Source of the DNA: Thermoprotei archaeon
GTDB taxonomy: Archaea; Thermoproteota; Thermoprotei; Thermofilales; B69-G16
Direction of reading: 5' to 3'
Assembly: GCA_003649235.1 (NCBI GenBank)
Contig: QMRG01000003.1
Span: 1 to 40,953 of the forward strand
Length of the DNA stretch: 40,953 nucleotides
Numbering within the stretch: position 1 is the stretch's first letter; each line of letters opens with the position of its first letter. This document shows positions 27,649-37,191 of the stretch, one piece after another. A model generated the notes under the pieces. That model was not told the DNA's origin, did not search any database, and saw only the letters and a program-made list of their open reading frames with translations. The position numbers and the translations under genes are program-made.

Positions 27649-28637
27649 TAAGGTTAAAAATTCCTTTAAAAAATGCATCTAAGCCTTTATTGATACCAAC
27701 TTTTGAAGGTAGTGATCAAGCTGTTCATCCAGATATAGTCAAAGTAGGAAGAAAATATGTGCTTACGTTCACTCCTTATCCGTTTTCAAATGAACTTTAT
27801 GAAAATCCTTCAATAGTTGTCAGTAACGATGGAATATCATGGTATGAAGATGGTATTAAAAATCCAGTAGCGCGACCAAAAGCAGATGATGAACTTACAA
27901 GTGATCCAGATATCGTATATACAAATGGACGTTTCTACCTCTTCTATATAAACTGGAAATGGGGCGGAAAATTTTTCAAAAAAGCCAGGGCGTTAATGAA
28001 GCAGTATACCAAACAGTACTTTTCTGCGATAAATCTAATCGTCTCACGTGATTTAAAAAATTGGAGTCATCCTCTCCAAATAGTAAAAAGTGGAGGTTTT
28101 TCTAGTTTCTTCCCATTTACTAGGCTAATCGTAAGTCCCTCTGTAACTTGGGATAGAATATTTAGAATGTGGTACGTAAAAGTTTTTGGATGTACTAATA
28201 CGCAACCACGTATGTACTATCGGGAAAGTTTCGACGGGATCAAATGGAGTAGAGAGAAGAAAGTATTTATTGAAATGCCTAGAAACGAGGTTTTGTGGCA
28301 TATAGATGTCGAGAAGCTAAGTAACGGCAGCTATTTAATGATCATCGCCGCCTATCCACAATCGGCTAATTGTGGAAAAGTAAAGAGATTATACCTGGCG
28401 TTATCGGATGATGGTCTCAAATGGACTGTTTTTAAAGAACCGTTACTCACAACCAGTACTGGAGAATCTTGGGACAGCGATGGACTCTACAGGTCCACGT
28501 TTACCATCGAAGATGGTAAAATTCATCTTTGGTATACCGGCTTAAAAAATGAAGTATGGAGAATAGGATATACAGTATCTGAAACTCCTCTATTTAGTGA
28601 AAATGTTTACTCATTAAACGTGGTTGAGGCGAAATAA
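27645..28637 (+). CDS. glycosidase-like five-bladed beta-propeller protein (GH43/GH32 superfamily-like)
   Basis: HPDIVKVGRKYVLTFTPYPF, SNDGISWYEDG, SDPDIVYTNGRFYLFYINW, WDSDGLYRSTFTIEDGKIHLWYTG. Confidence 0.7.
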   Translation: MIRLKIPLKNASKPLLIPTFEGSDQAVHPDIVKVGRKYVLTFTPYPFSNELYENPSIVVSNDGISWYEDGIKNPVARPKADDELTSDPDIVYTNGRFYLFYINWKWGGKFFKKARALMKQYTKQYFSAINLIVSRDLKNWSHPLQIVKSGGFSSFFPFTRLIVSPSVTWDRIFRMWYVKVFGCTNTQPRMYYRESFDGIKWSREKKVFIEMPRNEVLWHIDVEKLSNGSYLMIIAAYPQSANCGKVKRLYLALSDDGLKWTVFKEPLLTTSTGESWDSDGLYRSTFTIEDGKIHLWYTGLKNEVWRIGYTVSETPLFSENVYSLNVVEAK

Positions 28638-29770
28638 TGAGGGTTCTTCTATATATAGACGATTTGAGTATAAAAGGAGGCGGAGAAAGAATTGCAATGT
28701 ATTTTCTTAAAGCATTGCTTAATAATGGAATAGATACCTATTTTTTAACACTAACAAATGTTAAAACATTTGAAGAGATTAATAAATATCACAGAGAGTA
28801 TCCGGAGAAATTTTTTAAAGCATGGCCGACTGCGAGATGGAGTTATGTGATTCCTAAAAAGACAAGGCTAATTAGTATAGCTTTAGACTTCATATTTTTC
28901 ATAACGATATATTTACAACTATTTTTGATAAATAGGAAGGTAAAACCCGATGCGTATATCGTTATCGTAAATACTACGTGTCAAAATGCACCTTTCCTGC
29001 TTCATGGAAAACCAGTTATATCTTGGGGTTTAACTCCGTTCAGAAAGAAGTGGCCGCTTGTGCTCCAGAACGTTACTCTAAGGAAGGGATTAATAACTAA
29101 AAGGCTAATCCTAGTAGTAGGGTCTAAACGTCAAAAACAGGTATCCGATGCAGAGTATAGACCATATATTAGAGTGATTACGGTAGGTTACGACGATAAG
29201 CTATTCAAGTATAGTGATGAAGAGAAAATCAAAGGAAGAATAGTCTATATAGCTAGAATTTCGCCAGAAAAAAGGGTTGATCTAGCAATAGAAACTGCTA
29301 GATTTCTTAAAGATAGATACAAAGATTTTGAGTTAATGATAGTAGGCTATCCACAGAGTATAAAATATTATAAAAAGCTCAGTAAAATGATAGCAAAATA
29401 TGATCTGCTAGAAAACGTAAAGATAATTCCACAAGAATCTCCAGAAGTTATTAAGAAAAACTTAGCAAAAGCAGAGATTTTTTGGAATTTCTCTGATGGA
29501 TATGGAGGAGTGGTGAATTATGAAGCTTTGGCCTGCGGATGTATACCAGTAGTTTTACGAAACTTCAAGGATCAGATAAACAAATACGGATATGTAGTAG
29601 ATGATATTGAGGAAGCCGTCAATGCAACAATAAAAATATTGAAAATGGAATATAGTGAAAAGAGAAAAATAGCATTAAAATGTTCAAAGTATGCAAAGAA
29701 ATTTTCTAGATCATTTTTTGAGAAAAAATTTATTAATCTTTTAATCACCAAGCTATCAAATCGAGGTTGA
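28637..29770 (+). CDS. GT4-family glycosyltransferase
   Basis: SIKGGGERIAMYFLKAL, VYIARISPEKRVDLAIETA, EIFWNFSDGYGGVVNYEALACGCIPVV. Confidence 0.85.
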   Translation: MRVLLYIDDLSIKGGGERIAMYFLKALLNNGIDTYFLTLTNVKTFEEINKYHREYPEKFFKAWPTARWSYVIPKKTRLISIALDFIFFITIYLQLFLINRKVKPDAYIVIVNTTCQNAPFLLHGKPVISWGLTPFRKKWPLVLQNVTLRKGLITKRLILVVGSKRQKQVSDAEYRPYIRVITVGYDDKLFKYSDEEKIKGRIVYIARISPEKRVDLAIETARFLKDRYKDFELMIVGYPQSIKYYKKLSKMIAKYDLLENVKIIPQESPEVIKKNLAKAEIFWNFSDGYGGVVNYEALACGCIPVVLRNFKDQINKYGYVVDDIEEAVNATIKILKMEYSEKRKIALKCSKYAKKFSRSFFEKKFINLLITKLSNRG

Positions 29771-30711
29771 TTAATATTAAAAAACACATAGTCTCTATAG
29801 TAATACCATCTTATAATTCACATTCTACAATAAAAGAGTGTATAAAAGCCTTGCTTAATCAAAATGTAGAGAGAGACTATGAAATAGTAGTAGTCGATAG
29901 TAGCGATGATAAAGGAGTTGTTGAGATGCTTAAAGAATTTCCAAAAGTGAAAGTTCATTATTTTGAAAAGCATGTAAATGCTGGTAAAGCGAGAAATTTA
30001 GGAGTAAAATTAAGCAGAGGAGAGATTATAGCCTTTATAGACTCGGATTGTATAGCACCTGAAAACTGGCTTAAAAAGATTCTGAAATATTTCGATGAAT
30101 ATCCGCAAATTTGTGGAGTTTTGGGAGTTTATACTGGAGGACGTAGCCTATTAGAGAAAATATGTGGAGGAGAATTCTTAGAGGAATTCAGTATAGGATT
30201 TTTTGACGGCTTTATAGAGGGAAACTGTGCTTTTAAAAGAGAAATTTTTGAAAAAGGATGTTTTTGGAGTGAAAGAAGCAGATCTGAATACGTAGATTTA
30301 GCTAAATGTATAAAATTTAAAATCAAAAAACCCGTACTATGGGATCCTGATTTAAAAGTTTTGCATCTAGGAAGAGTGACATGGGGGAAAATTATCAAAT
30401 CTGGTATATCAAAGTTTGAAGAAGATAAGAAGAATAAAGTTCTCTTAGCCAGATCGTCCTTATTAGCTTTTATGTTAATAGCAGGTTTTCTGCTATTTCC
30501 TTATTCGTTACTCACTATGAATTTTAAATATCTGCTTTTATCAATTTTGCCTAATATTCTTCTCGTATATTATGCTTTTAAAGACCGCATGCTTTCCTTT
30601 AAATATAGGATTTTATTTCTGCCTTACTCAATTTTAATAAAATGGGTTTTCTGGCTTGGATGGATCTACGCTCTCTCCAGGGAAGTTTTCAAAAGGGCAA
30701 AAATAATATAG
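29767..30711 (+). CDS. GT2-family glycosyltransferase with C-terminal TM segments
   Basis: SIVIPSYNSHSTIKECIKALLNQ, NAGKARNLGVKLSRGEIIAFIDSDC. TTG start overlapping the upstream stop. Confidence 0.9.
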   Translation: MINIKKHIVSIVIPSYNSHSTIKECIKALLNQNVERDYEIVVVDSSDDKGVVEMLKEFPKVKVHYFEKHVNAGKARNLGVKLSRGEIIAFIDSDCIAPENWLKKILKYFDEYPQICGVLGVYTGGRSLLEKICGGEFLEEFSIGFFDGFIEGNCAFKREIFEKGCFWSERSRSEYVDLAKCIKFKIKKPVLWDPDLKVLHLGRVTWGKIIKSGISKFEEDKKNKVLLARSSLLAFMLIAGFLLFPYSLLTMNFKYLLLSILPNILLVYYAFKDRMLSFKYRILFLPYSILIKWVFWLGWIYALSREVFKRAKII

Positions 30712-30787
30712 AAAAAATGTCTAAAAGCATAGAAAAGTATTCATAGAAGTATGATAACATTAGAATATCAAATCGGCGCTGGTAAAA

Positions 30788-31738
30788 ATGTATAGCGAAA
30801 ATGTAAGAGAAAAAATCTTAATCACCGGAGCTACTGGCTTTATAGGAAGTCATCTTTTGCCGAAGCTAGTAGAAATGGGATACGACGTCTATGCTTTTCA
30901 AAGATATATAACTGGCAGATACGTCTTAGGCTCGAATGTAAAAACTGTTTTTGCGGATTTAAGAAATGAAGTAGATGTTAGGAGAGCCATAAAACTCGTA
31001 CAACCTGATTATGTAATCCATTTAGCCGCTATAAGCCCGGTATCCTATAGCTACGACCATCCTCAAGAAGTTACAGAAGTTAACTATCTCGGAACTGTAA
31101 ACCTGGCAGAAGCTTGTCTCCGAGAAGTACCACGCTTTAAGCAATTCCTTTTCGCCTCCACCTCCGAAACATATGGAAATGGACCCGTGCCTAAAAAAGA
31201 AGATACTCCTCAAAACCCTAATAGCCCCTATGCGGTAAGCAAGCTTGCCGCTGAAAAATACCTATTATACCTGAGAGATGCCTACGATTTTCCAGTAACT
31301 ATACTTAGGAACTTTAACACTTATGGTAGGAAGAGAAATACTCATTTTTTCATAGAGAGGACTATTTGCCAAATGTTGACAAGCGATGAGGTAAGGCTCG
31401 GTGATCCAAACCCAATACGGGATTTTATGTATGTTGAAGATCACGTTAATGCTTACCTAACCTGTCTAGGTAATAGAAAGGCTATAGGCGAGATATTCAA
31501 TTTCTGTACAGGTCGTTACATGAGACTTGATGAAGTAACGAAGATAATTGAAAAATTAACAGAATTTAATGGAGTAATTAGATGGTATACTATTCCAGCT
31601 AGACCTCTCGATATAAAAGTCCTATACGGAGACTATTCTAAAGCAAAGAGACTTTTAAACTGGGAGCCTAAATACACGCTAGAAGAAGGACTAAAACTAA
31701 CTGTCGAGTATTGGCGGAAAGCCCTAAATAAATACTAA
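30788..31738 (+). CDS. NAD-dependent sugar epimerase/dehydratase (extended SDR)
   Basis: ITGATGFIGSHLLPKL, SPYAVSKLAAEKY (YxxxK), IRDFMYVEDHVNAYL. Confidence 0.9.
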   Translation: MYSENVREKILITGATGFIGSHLLPKLVEMGYDVYAFQRYITGRYVLGSNVKTVFADLRNEVDVRRAIKLVQPDYVIHLAAISPVSYSYDHPQEVTEVNYLGTVNLAEACLREVPRFKQFLFASTSETYGNGPVPKKEDTPQNPNSPYAVSKLAAEKYLLYLRDAYDFPVTILRNFNTYGRKRNTHFFIERTICQMLTSDEVRLGDPNPIRDFMYVEDHVNAYLTCLGNRKAIGEIFNFCTGRYMRLDEVTKIIEKLTEFNGVIRWYTIPARPLDIKVLYGDYSKAKRLLNWEPKYTLEEGLKLTVEYWRKALNKY

Positions 31739-32847
31739 TTTGCTAGTTTTTCTAAAACTTCTAATACTTTATCTTGTTCTTTACCTGTAATTTCTACGAA
31801 TAAAGGCAAAGATAGCACAGTATCGCTTGCTTTTTCGGTATTTGGAAGATATCCACGACTATATCCGAATAGTCTAATGTAGACGGGTTGGAGATGTATA
31901 GGTGGATCGAAAGCGCATCGAGTTTCTATACCTTCTCTTTCGTAAAGCTCAATGGCTTTATCTCTAAGTTCTCTAGACTTGAATTGAACCGTATAGAACA
32001 TGTATGTATGTCTTACATATGGAGCCTCATAAGGAGGACGTACAAACTCTAACTCTTCGATTCTTCGTGTATAATATCTAGCCTTTTCAATTTTTCTAGC
32101 TAAAACCCATTCTAATCGTTTAAGCTGAACGAGTCCAAGTGCAGCTTGAATATCTGTCATCCTATAGTTAAAGCCTATGTATTTATAGCGAAACTGTTCA
32201 TGTTGTCCATGTGATCTTAACATTCTAATTTTCTCAGCTAATTCTTCGTCATTAGTAGTGATCATACCTCCTTCTCCAGTAGTCATATTCTTATTAGGAT
32301 AAAAAGAAAAGCAAGCTGCATGCCCTAAACTTCCTACTATCTTACCCTTATATATGCTGCCATGAGCTTCAGCGGCATCCTCTATGAGGAAAAGGCCATT
32401 TTCCTCCGAAATCTCTTTTAGTTCATCCATTTCTGCCGGATGACCTGCATAATGGACGGCTATAATAGCCCTGGTTTTTTCAGAGAGTTTCTCTCTAACC
32501 GAGTTAGGGTCTATATTTAGTGTTAAAGGATCTATGTCTGCGAAAACGGGTTTCGCGCCCTGATATAAAACGACATTCGCTGTAGAAATAAATGAGAATG
32601 AAGGAACTATAACTTCATCTCCAGGTCCTATTTCCAGCGCGGCTAATACTAGATGTAAAGCTGCAGTTCCATTCGTAACGGCAACTCCTTCTTTAGCACC
32701 AACATACCTGGAAAATTCTTTTTCAAAACGTTCCACATAAACGCCTTGAGAAAGCCGTTTTTCAAGAACCACCTTATAAACAGCTTGAGCGTCTTCTTCT
32801 GTAATATATGGCATGGCGTAAGGGATTAAATATTTGTTTTTACGCAC
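31735..32847 (-). CDS. DegT/DnrJ/EryC1/StrS family aminotransferase
   Basis: VTNGTAALHLVLAAL, IEDAAEAHGSIYKG, CFSFYPNKNMTTGEGGM (PLP Lys). Confidence 0.93.
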   Translation of the reverse strand: MRKNKYLIPYAMPYITEEDAQAVYKVVLEKRLSQGVYVERFEKEFSRYVGAKEGVAVTNGTAALHLVLAALEIGPGDEVIVPSFSFISTANVVLYQGAKPVFADIDPLTLNIDPNSVREKLSEKTRAIIAVHYAGHPAEMDELKEISEENGLFLIEDAAEAHGSIYKGKIVGSLGHAACFSFYPNKNMTTGEGGMITTNDEELAEKIRMLRSHGQHEQFRYKYIGFNYRMTDIQAALGLVQLKRLEWVLARKIEKARYYTRRIEELEFVRPPYEAPYVRHTYMFYTVQFKSRELRDKAIELYEREGIETRCAFDPPIHLQPVYIRLFGYSRGYLPNTEKASDTVLSLPLFVEITGKEQDKVLEVLEKLAN

Positions 32848-33034
32848 TAATATTCACCAATCAAGTGAGGGATACATCTCTATTGAAGTATTTATACATT
32901 TCCTTTATTTCGGAAAAATTAACTTATTACTTTCATTTTAAACACTATTAACAAGTTATTTTACAAATTTGTTTTCATCATTATAATTGAAAAATAAAAG
33001 GTAGAATAGAAAAATAGAGGAATGATTAGAAGGA

Positions 33035-33042
33035 TTTATATA
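33035..33042 (+). promoter_or_regulatory. TATA box candidate for the epimerase at 33088
   Basis: TTTATATA in an AT-rich 240-nt divergent intergenic region. Confidence 0.4.
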
Positions 33043-33087
33043 ATACACTGTTAAAAAGTATAATAGCAAGATTTAAAGGAAAAATAT

Positions 33088-34038
33088 ATGAAAATATTGG
33101 TAACAGGATCTTCGGGTTTTATCGGAAGTCATATAGTTGATAAATTACTGGAAAAAGGCTATGAAACCGTTGGAATTGATCTCTGGTTTAACAAAGAAGA
33201 TCTATATTATCAATTAGAAAATCCTAATTTTGAATTTGTTAAAGGAAGCATCCTAAACGAAGATTTAATGAAGAAGTTAATTTCCGATTGTGATGTGATA
33301 ATACACTTAGCGGCAATACTAGGTACTTCAGAAACGATAGAAAAATACGATATAATAAAAGTAGTAGAGACTAATATTCTTGGAACAGCTAAAATTCTCA
33401 AATGGGCTTCACAAAAAGGTATTGAAAAGGTAATAATACCATCAGTACCCGACGTACCCTGGCTTAACCCTTATAAGATATCGAAGAGTACTATGGAGAA
33501 ATTCGCTCTCTTATACAATATATATTATAAACTTAAAACTGTAGTTCTTAAATTGGCAAACGTCTATGGACCTAGAGAAAGATGGCCTGAAGCTAGCCTC
33601 GGAGCTCCCTATAACTATCAAAAAGTTGTACCTACCTTTATTATAAACGCATTAAAGGGCAAACCTTTGTTTATCTATGGAGATGGAGAACAGAGAGCCG
33701 ACTATGTATATATAGGCGATGTGGTCGAAGCCTTTCTCAAAGCGCTTCACTCTGAAGAAGCTATAGGACGTGTAATACCGATAGGGAACGGTAGAACAAC
33801 TTCTGTAAATGAGCTAGCGGATATTATTATAAGGCTTACCGGTAGCGGGTCTTTTAAAAAATACAGCTCTATGAGGAAGGGAGAAATCCCGCTTAGCATA
33901 TACGTAGATACATCTTTGGCTAAAGAACTTCTGAAATTTGAGGCAAAGACTAGTTTGAGAGAAGGATTGGAGAAGACTATACCTTACTACAAAGAAAAAG
34001 TTCTTCTTGAAAGAGAGAAGAGAAAGGTCTTAGTATGA
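33088..34038 (+). CDS. NAD-dependent sugar epimerase/dehydratase
   Basis: VTGSSGFIGSHIVDKLLEKG, VIIHLAAILGTSE, NPYKISKSTMEKF, RADYVYIGDVVEAFL. Confidence 0.9.
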   Translation: MKILVTGSSGFIGSHIVDKLLEKGYETVGIDLWFNKEDLYYQLENPNFEFVKGSILNEDLMKKLISDCDVIIHLAAILGTSETIEKYDIIKVVETNILGTAKILKWASQKGIEKVIIPSVPDVPWLNPYKISKSTMEKFALLYNIYYKLKTVVLKLANVYGPRERWPEASLGAPYNYQKVVPTFIINALKGKPLFIYGDGEQRADYVYIGDVVEAFLKALHSEEAIGRVIPIGNGRTTSVNELADIIIRLTGSGSFKKYSSMRKGEIPLSIYVDTSLAKELLKFEAKTSLREGLEKTIPYYKEKVLLEREKRKVLV

Positions 34039-35141
34039 AGATACTATTCATAATGCCTTGGAAGCCCGGCTTAGGATGTATAAAAAAGTGGCTCGAAAAT
34101 TTGACTAAGGAAATGGAAGAGCTCGGGCATAAAACCTATATTTTATCACCTTATAGATTCCCAAAGCCATTGGATAAAATAGCAGTTTTTCTGATATACC
34201 CTCCTTTTATCTATGATAAACTCGGAATGTTGTGGGAATTTATAACAAAATCCTTAATCTATTTACCATTAGCTCTTCCTCTCGCAATATTATATGACTC
34301 CATGATAAGTTTTTATCCTCCAGATTCATTTATTCTCCAACTTTTCTTTAAATTACTAGGTAAAAAGAATTTTTCAGTAGTCCATCAGGCGAGAGATGAA
34401 AGAAATGTAGGTATTAGACTTTCACTATGGAAGATACACTATAAATTGGCCGATGGAGTTATAGCTATCAGTAAGAGTGCCAAAAAAGATGTAGAAGGAA
34501 TCTATGAGGTTAAGAGAGAAAAAATTACAACTATCTACAACGGCTTAAACTTAAACGAATTTAAAAACTTAAAAAATGAACTAGAGATAGAAGGGAAGCC
34601 AGCATTGCTATACGTGGGTAAACTGGAACGAGTCAAAGGACCGGATATACTCTTGGAAGCATTTGCTATAGTCAAGAAACATTGTAAAGAAGCCTTTCTC
34701 CACATTTTGGGAGATGGATCTATGCGAAGCGATCTCATTGAACAGGTTAAAAAGCTAGGTTTAGAGGATAGCGTTAAATTCTATGGTATTGTAGTACCGC
34801 CATATTCGTATATGAAAGCTGCAGATATTTTAGTAATACCTTCTCGTTATGATGCTTTACCCACAGTGGCTCTTGAAGGTATGGCATGCGGAGTTCCTAT
34901 AGTGGCTTCAAATGTAGGAGGATTGAGAGAGATAATACTGGATGGCGAGAATGGGCTAAAAGCCAAACCAGAGCCAGAAGACATTGCAGAGAAAATAATT
35001 TTCCTATGGAAGAACGATAAACTTAGGAAAGAAATAAGCAGTAGGCAACGAGAATTTATTAAAGATTTTACATGGAAAAGAGCTGCTATAGAATATCTCA
35101 ACTATATGGCAAATCTAAAAGAGGTGACTTCTCTTTCCTAA
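34035..35141 (+). CDS. GT4-family glycosyltransferase
   Basis: IYNGLNLNEF, LLYVGKLERVKGPDILLEAF, ADILVIPSRYDALPTVALEGMACGVPIVASNVGG. Confidence 0.92.
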   Translation: MKILFIMPWKPGLGCIKKWLENLTKEMEELGHKTYILSPYRFPKPLDKIAVFLIYPPFIYDKLGMLWEFITKSLIYLPLALPLAILYDSMISFYPPDSFILQLFFKLLGKKNFSVVHQARDERNVGIRLSLWKIHYKLADGVIAISKSAKKDVEGIYEVKREKITTIYNGLNLNEFKNLKNELEIEGKPALLYVGKLERVKGPDILLEAFAIVKKHCKEAFLHILGDGSMRSDLIEQVKKLGLEDSVKFYGIVVPPYSYMKAADILVIPSRYDALPTVALEGMACGVPIVASNVGGLREIILDGENGLKAKPEPEDIAEKIIFLWKNDKLRKEISSRQREFIKDFTWKRAAIEYLNYMANLKEVTSLS

Positions 35142-35928
35142 ATCTTCAATAAACTTATCAGTAGTAATCGTGACCTACGGAAGATGTAAAGATTGTAGAG
35201 AAGCTGTAGAAAGCGTGCTGAAGGGGAAAATTCTACCTAGAGAAGTGATAGTTGTCGATGATCATCCGTCAAAAATTTTTACGTATGACGATTCTCCCAT
35301 GGTAAAAGTCGTACACACTTTAAGAGAGATAGGTGTATCTGCTTGTAGAAATATAGCAATTAAGCTTTCGAAAGGGGATGTTATTGCTTTTCTGGATGAT
35401 GATGTCGTAGTAGATGAAAATTGGGCATGTGAAATACTAAACTGTTTTAAAGAAAAACCGGAGATAGGCGTGGTTTTTGGAAAAATTAAGCCTTTATACT
35501 TGGCTCCACTGCCGAAATGGTGGAATGAGAAGATATTTAGCTGGGTTATTTCCGTGAATATGGCGGCAGGTGCAAACTTCGCGGTAAGGAAAAATATTTT
35601 TGAAAATTTTGGATATTTTCGCGAAGAATTAGGAATAATAAAGGGGAAGAGGTTCAATTTAGAAGATTTAGAATTTAAAAAACGTGTAAAAAAAGTATCT
35701 AAAGTATTTTTCTGCGAGAAGGCAATAGTATATCATAAAGTACCTCCTCATAGACTTTCTAGAAGATACGTGCTGAAACGATGTTTCAGCGAGGGCAGAG
35801 GTAGGCGAATTTTAGGAACATACACGGTCAAAGACGCGATAAAAGGCATCTGTTATAGTCTTGTTAGACTTCCAAGATTTAATGCCTTATGCAATCTCGT
35901 ATTGTGGCTCGGCTATTTTCTAGGCTAA
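35131..35928 (+). CDS. GT2-family glycosyltransferase; start uncertain (non-canonical or disrupted)
   Basis: Open frame from just after the TGA at 35125: LFPKSSINLSVVIVTYGRCKDCREAVESVLKG ... FLDDDVVVDENW. The tracked GTG start at 35170 lies inside the first beta strand (VVIVTYGR). Confidence 0.7.
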   Translation, partial: LFPKSSINLSVVIVTYGRCKDCREAVESVLKGKILPREVIVVDDHPSKIFTYDDSPMVKVVHTLREIGVSACRNIAIKLSKGDVIAFLDDDVVVDENWACEILNCFKEKPEIGVVFGKIKPLYLAPLPKWWNEKIFSWVISVNMAAGANFAVRKNIFENFGYFREELGIIKGKRFNLEDLEFKKRVKKVSKVFFCEKAIVYHKVPPHRLSRRYVLKRCFSEGRGRRILGTYTVKDAIKGICYSLVRLPRFNALCNLVLWLGYFLG

Positions 35929-35970
35929 TTATGGGAATGTTCTTGAAGGTGTGTGTCATTTCGCTAACAT

Positions 35971-35978
35971 TTATATAC
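35971..35978 (+). promoter_or_regulatory. TATA box candidate for the gene at 36007/36013
   Basis: TTTATATA about 35-42 nt upstream of the ATG at 36013. Confidence 0.45.
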
Positions 35979-36006
35979 TGCCAAAATATGCTAAAATGTA
36001 AAGGTC

Positions 36007-37191
36007 GTGGTAATGTATAAAGTATACTTCCTATTTCCTACCAACTCTCCACTCGTTTTTAAGCCTAAATATGGAGGAGGTAGCGGGCTCTACTTGTACC
36101 AACTTTCGACAAATCTATCTAAAAGAGGCGTAGATACCCATGTTATAGCAAACCTGGCTACTAAAAATGATGCTTTAGTCAAGCTTCACCACGTAGATTT
36201 CTCTGGAAACCTCATATTGAGAAATATGAGATATCTATCAAAACTATACGAAGTTGTTGATAATGAGTCTATAGTTATAGTCTTTGATCAAGCATTTGGA
36301 GGTTTAATGCCGGTTATCTTGAAAAAATTAAAGAATGTTAAAATGCTGTTTCATACAATAAACCATTATCCATGGCTTGATGATAAGAAAGAAGTGAATC
36401 CTAGACTATACTGGCCAATATTAAAAACAGTCGTTAAGACAGTCGACCTAGTTGTTGTGGGAAATAATCTTCTAAAGGAAAGCATTGTTAAAAGAGGAGG
36501 AATAAGCGAAGATAAAGTAATCATAATACCTCCAATTCTAAGTTTAGAGGAGCCTGAGCGCGAGGCTAAAGTCGATATAAGAAGTAAGTATAAGATTAAA
36601 GATGATGAAAAAATAATCTTATTCGTTGGCAGGATAGTGCCTCATAAAGGTATAACGGATATTTTAAAAGCTGCTGCTCAATTAAAGCCGAAAAGCCGGA
36701 AATATAAGTTTTTCCTAGTAGGACCTAGAAATTCCAGCTTTTCACTCAATGGGAAGGATAAACCGACAAAATTTTACTGGGAAATGCTAGACTTGGCTAA
36801 AAGGTTAGGATTGGAAGATTCATTAATTTTCACGGGATCGGTTTCTAGAGAAGAGTTGCATAGTTTTTACAGAGAAGCCGACTTATTCATATTTCCTTCT
36901 TACAAAGAAGGATTTGGATTAGCAGTTCTAGAAGCTATGTCTTACGGCAAGCCGATTATCGTATATAATCATCCACCATTAAACTATATCATCACAAAAT
37001 CTACCGGAATATTAGTGCCTCCCGGCGATATAGAGGAACTGGCTAGAGCGATAGCATATTTACTAGATAATGTCGATATTGCCACAAAGCTAGGTTTAAA
37101 TGCATATGAGAGATTTAGAGAAAATTTCACAGTAGAAGCTGTCATCGACAAATGGATAGCTCTTTTTGAGAGTTTAACGGGAGGCTCTTAA
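36007..37191 (+). CDS. GT4-family glycosyltransferase (paralogue A)
   Basis: LFVGRIVPHKGITDILKAA, ADLFIFPSYKEGFGLAVLEAMSYGKPI. ATG 36013 also plausible. Confidence 0.9.
   Translation: MVMYKVYFLFPTNSPLVFKPKYGGGSGLYLYQLSTNLSKRGVDTHVIANLATKNDALVKLHHVDFSGNLILRNMRYLSKLYEVVDNESIVIVFDQAFGGLMPVILKKLKNVKMLFHTINHYPWLDDKKEVNPRLYWPILKTVVKTVDLVVVGNNLLKESIVKRGGISEDKVIIIPPILSLEEPEREAKVDIRSKYKIKDDEKIILFVGRIVPHKGITDILKAAAQLKPKSRKYKFFLVGPRNSSFSLNGKDKPTKFYWEMLDLAKRLGLEDSLIFTGSVSREELHSFYREADLFIFPSYKEGFGLAVLEAMSYGKPIIVYNHPPLNYIITKSTGILVPPGDIEELARAIAYLLDNVDIATKLGLNAYERFRENFTVEAVIDKWIALFESLTGGS

Noticed and set aside
32848-33087. AT-rich intergenic region considered as a possible mobile-element insertion or RNA gene
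   Set aside because: No terminal inverted repeats, target duplications or stable stem structure seen; divergent promoters explain it.
35772-35790. Inverted repeat GCTGAAAC-GAT-GTTTCAGC inside the GT2 gene
   Set aside because: An 8-bp stem with a short loop is expected about once by chance in a window this size, and it lies in well-conserved coding sequence.
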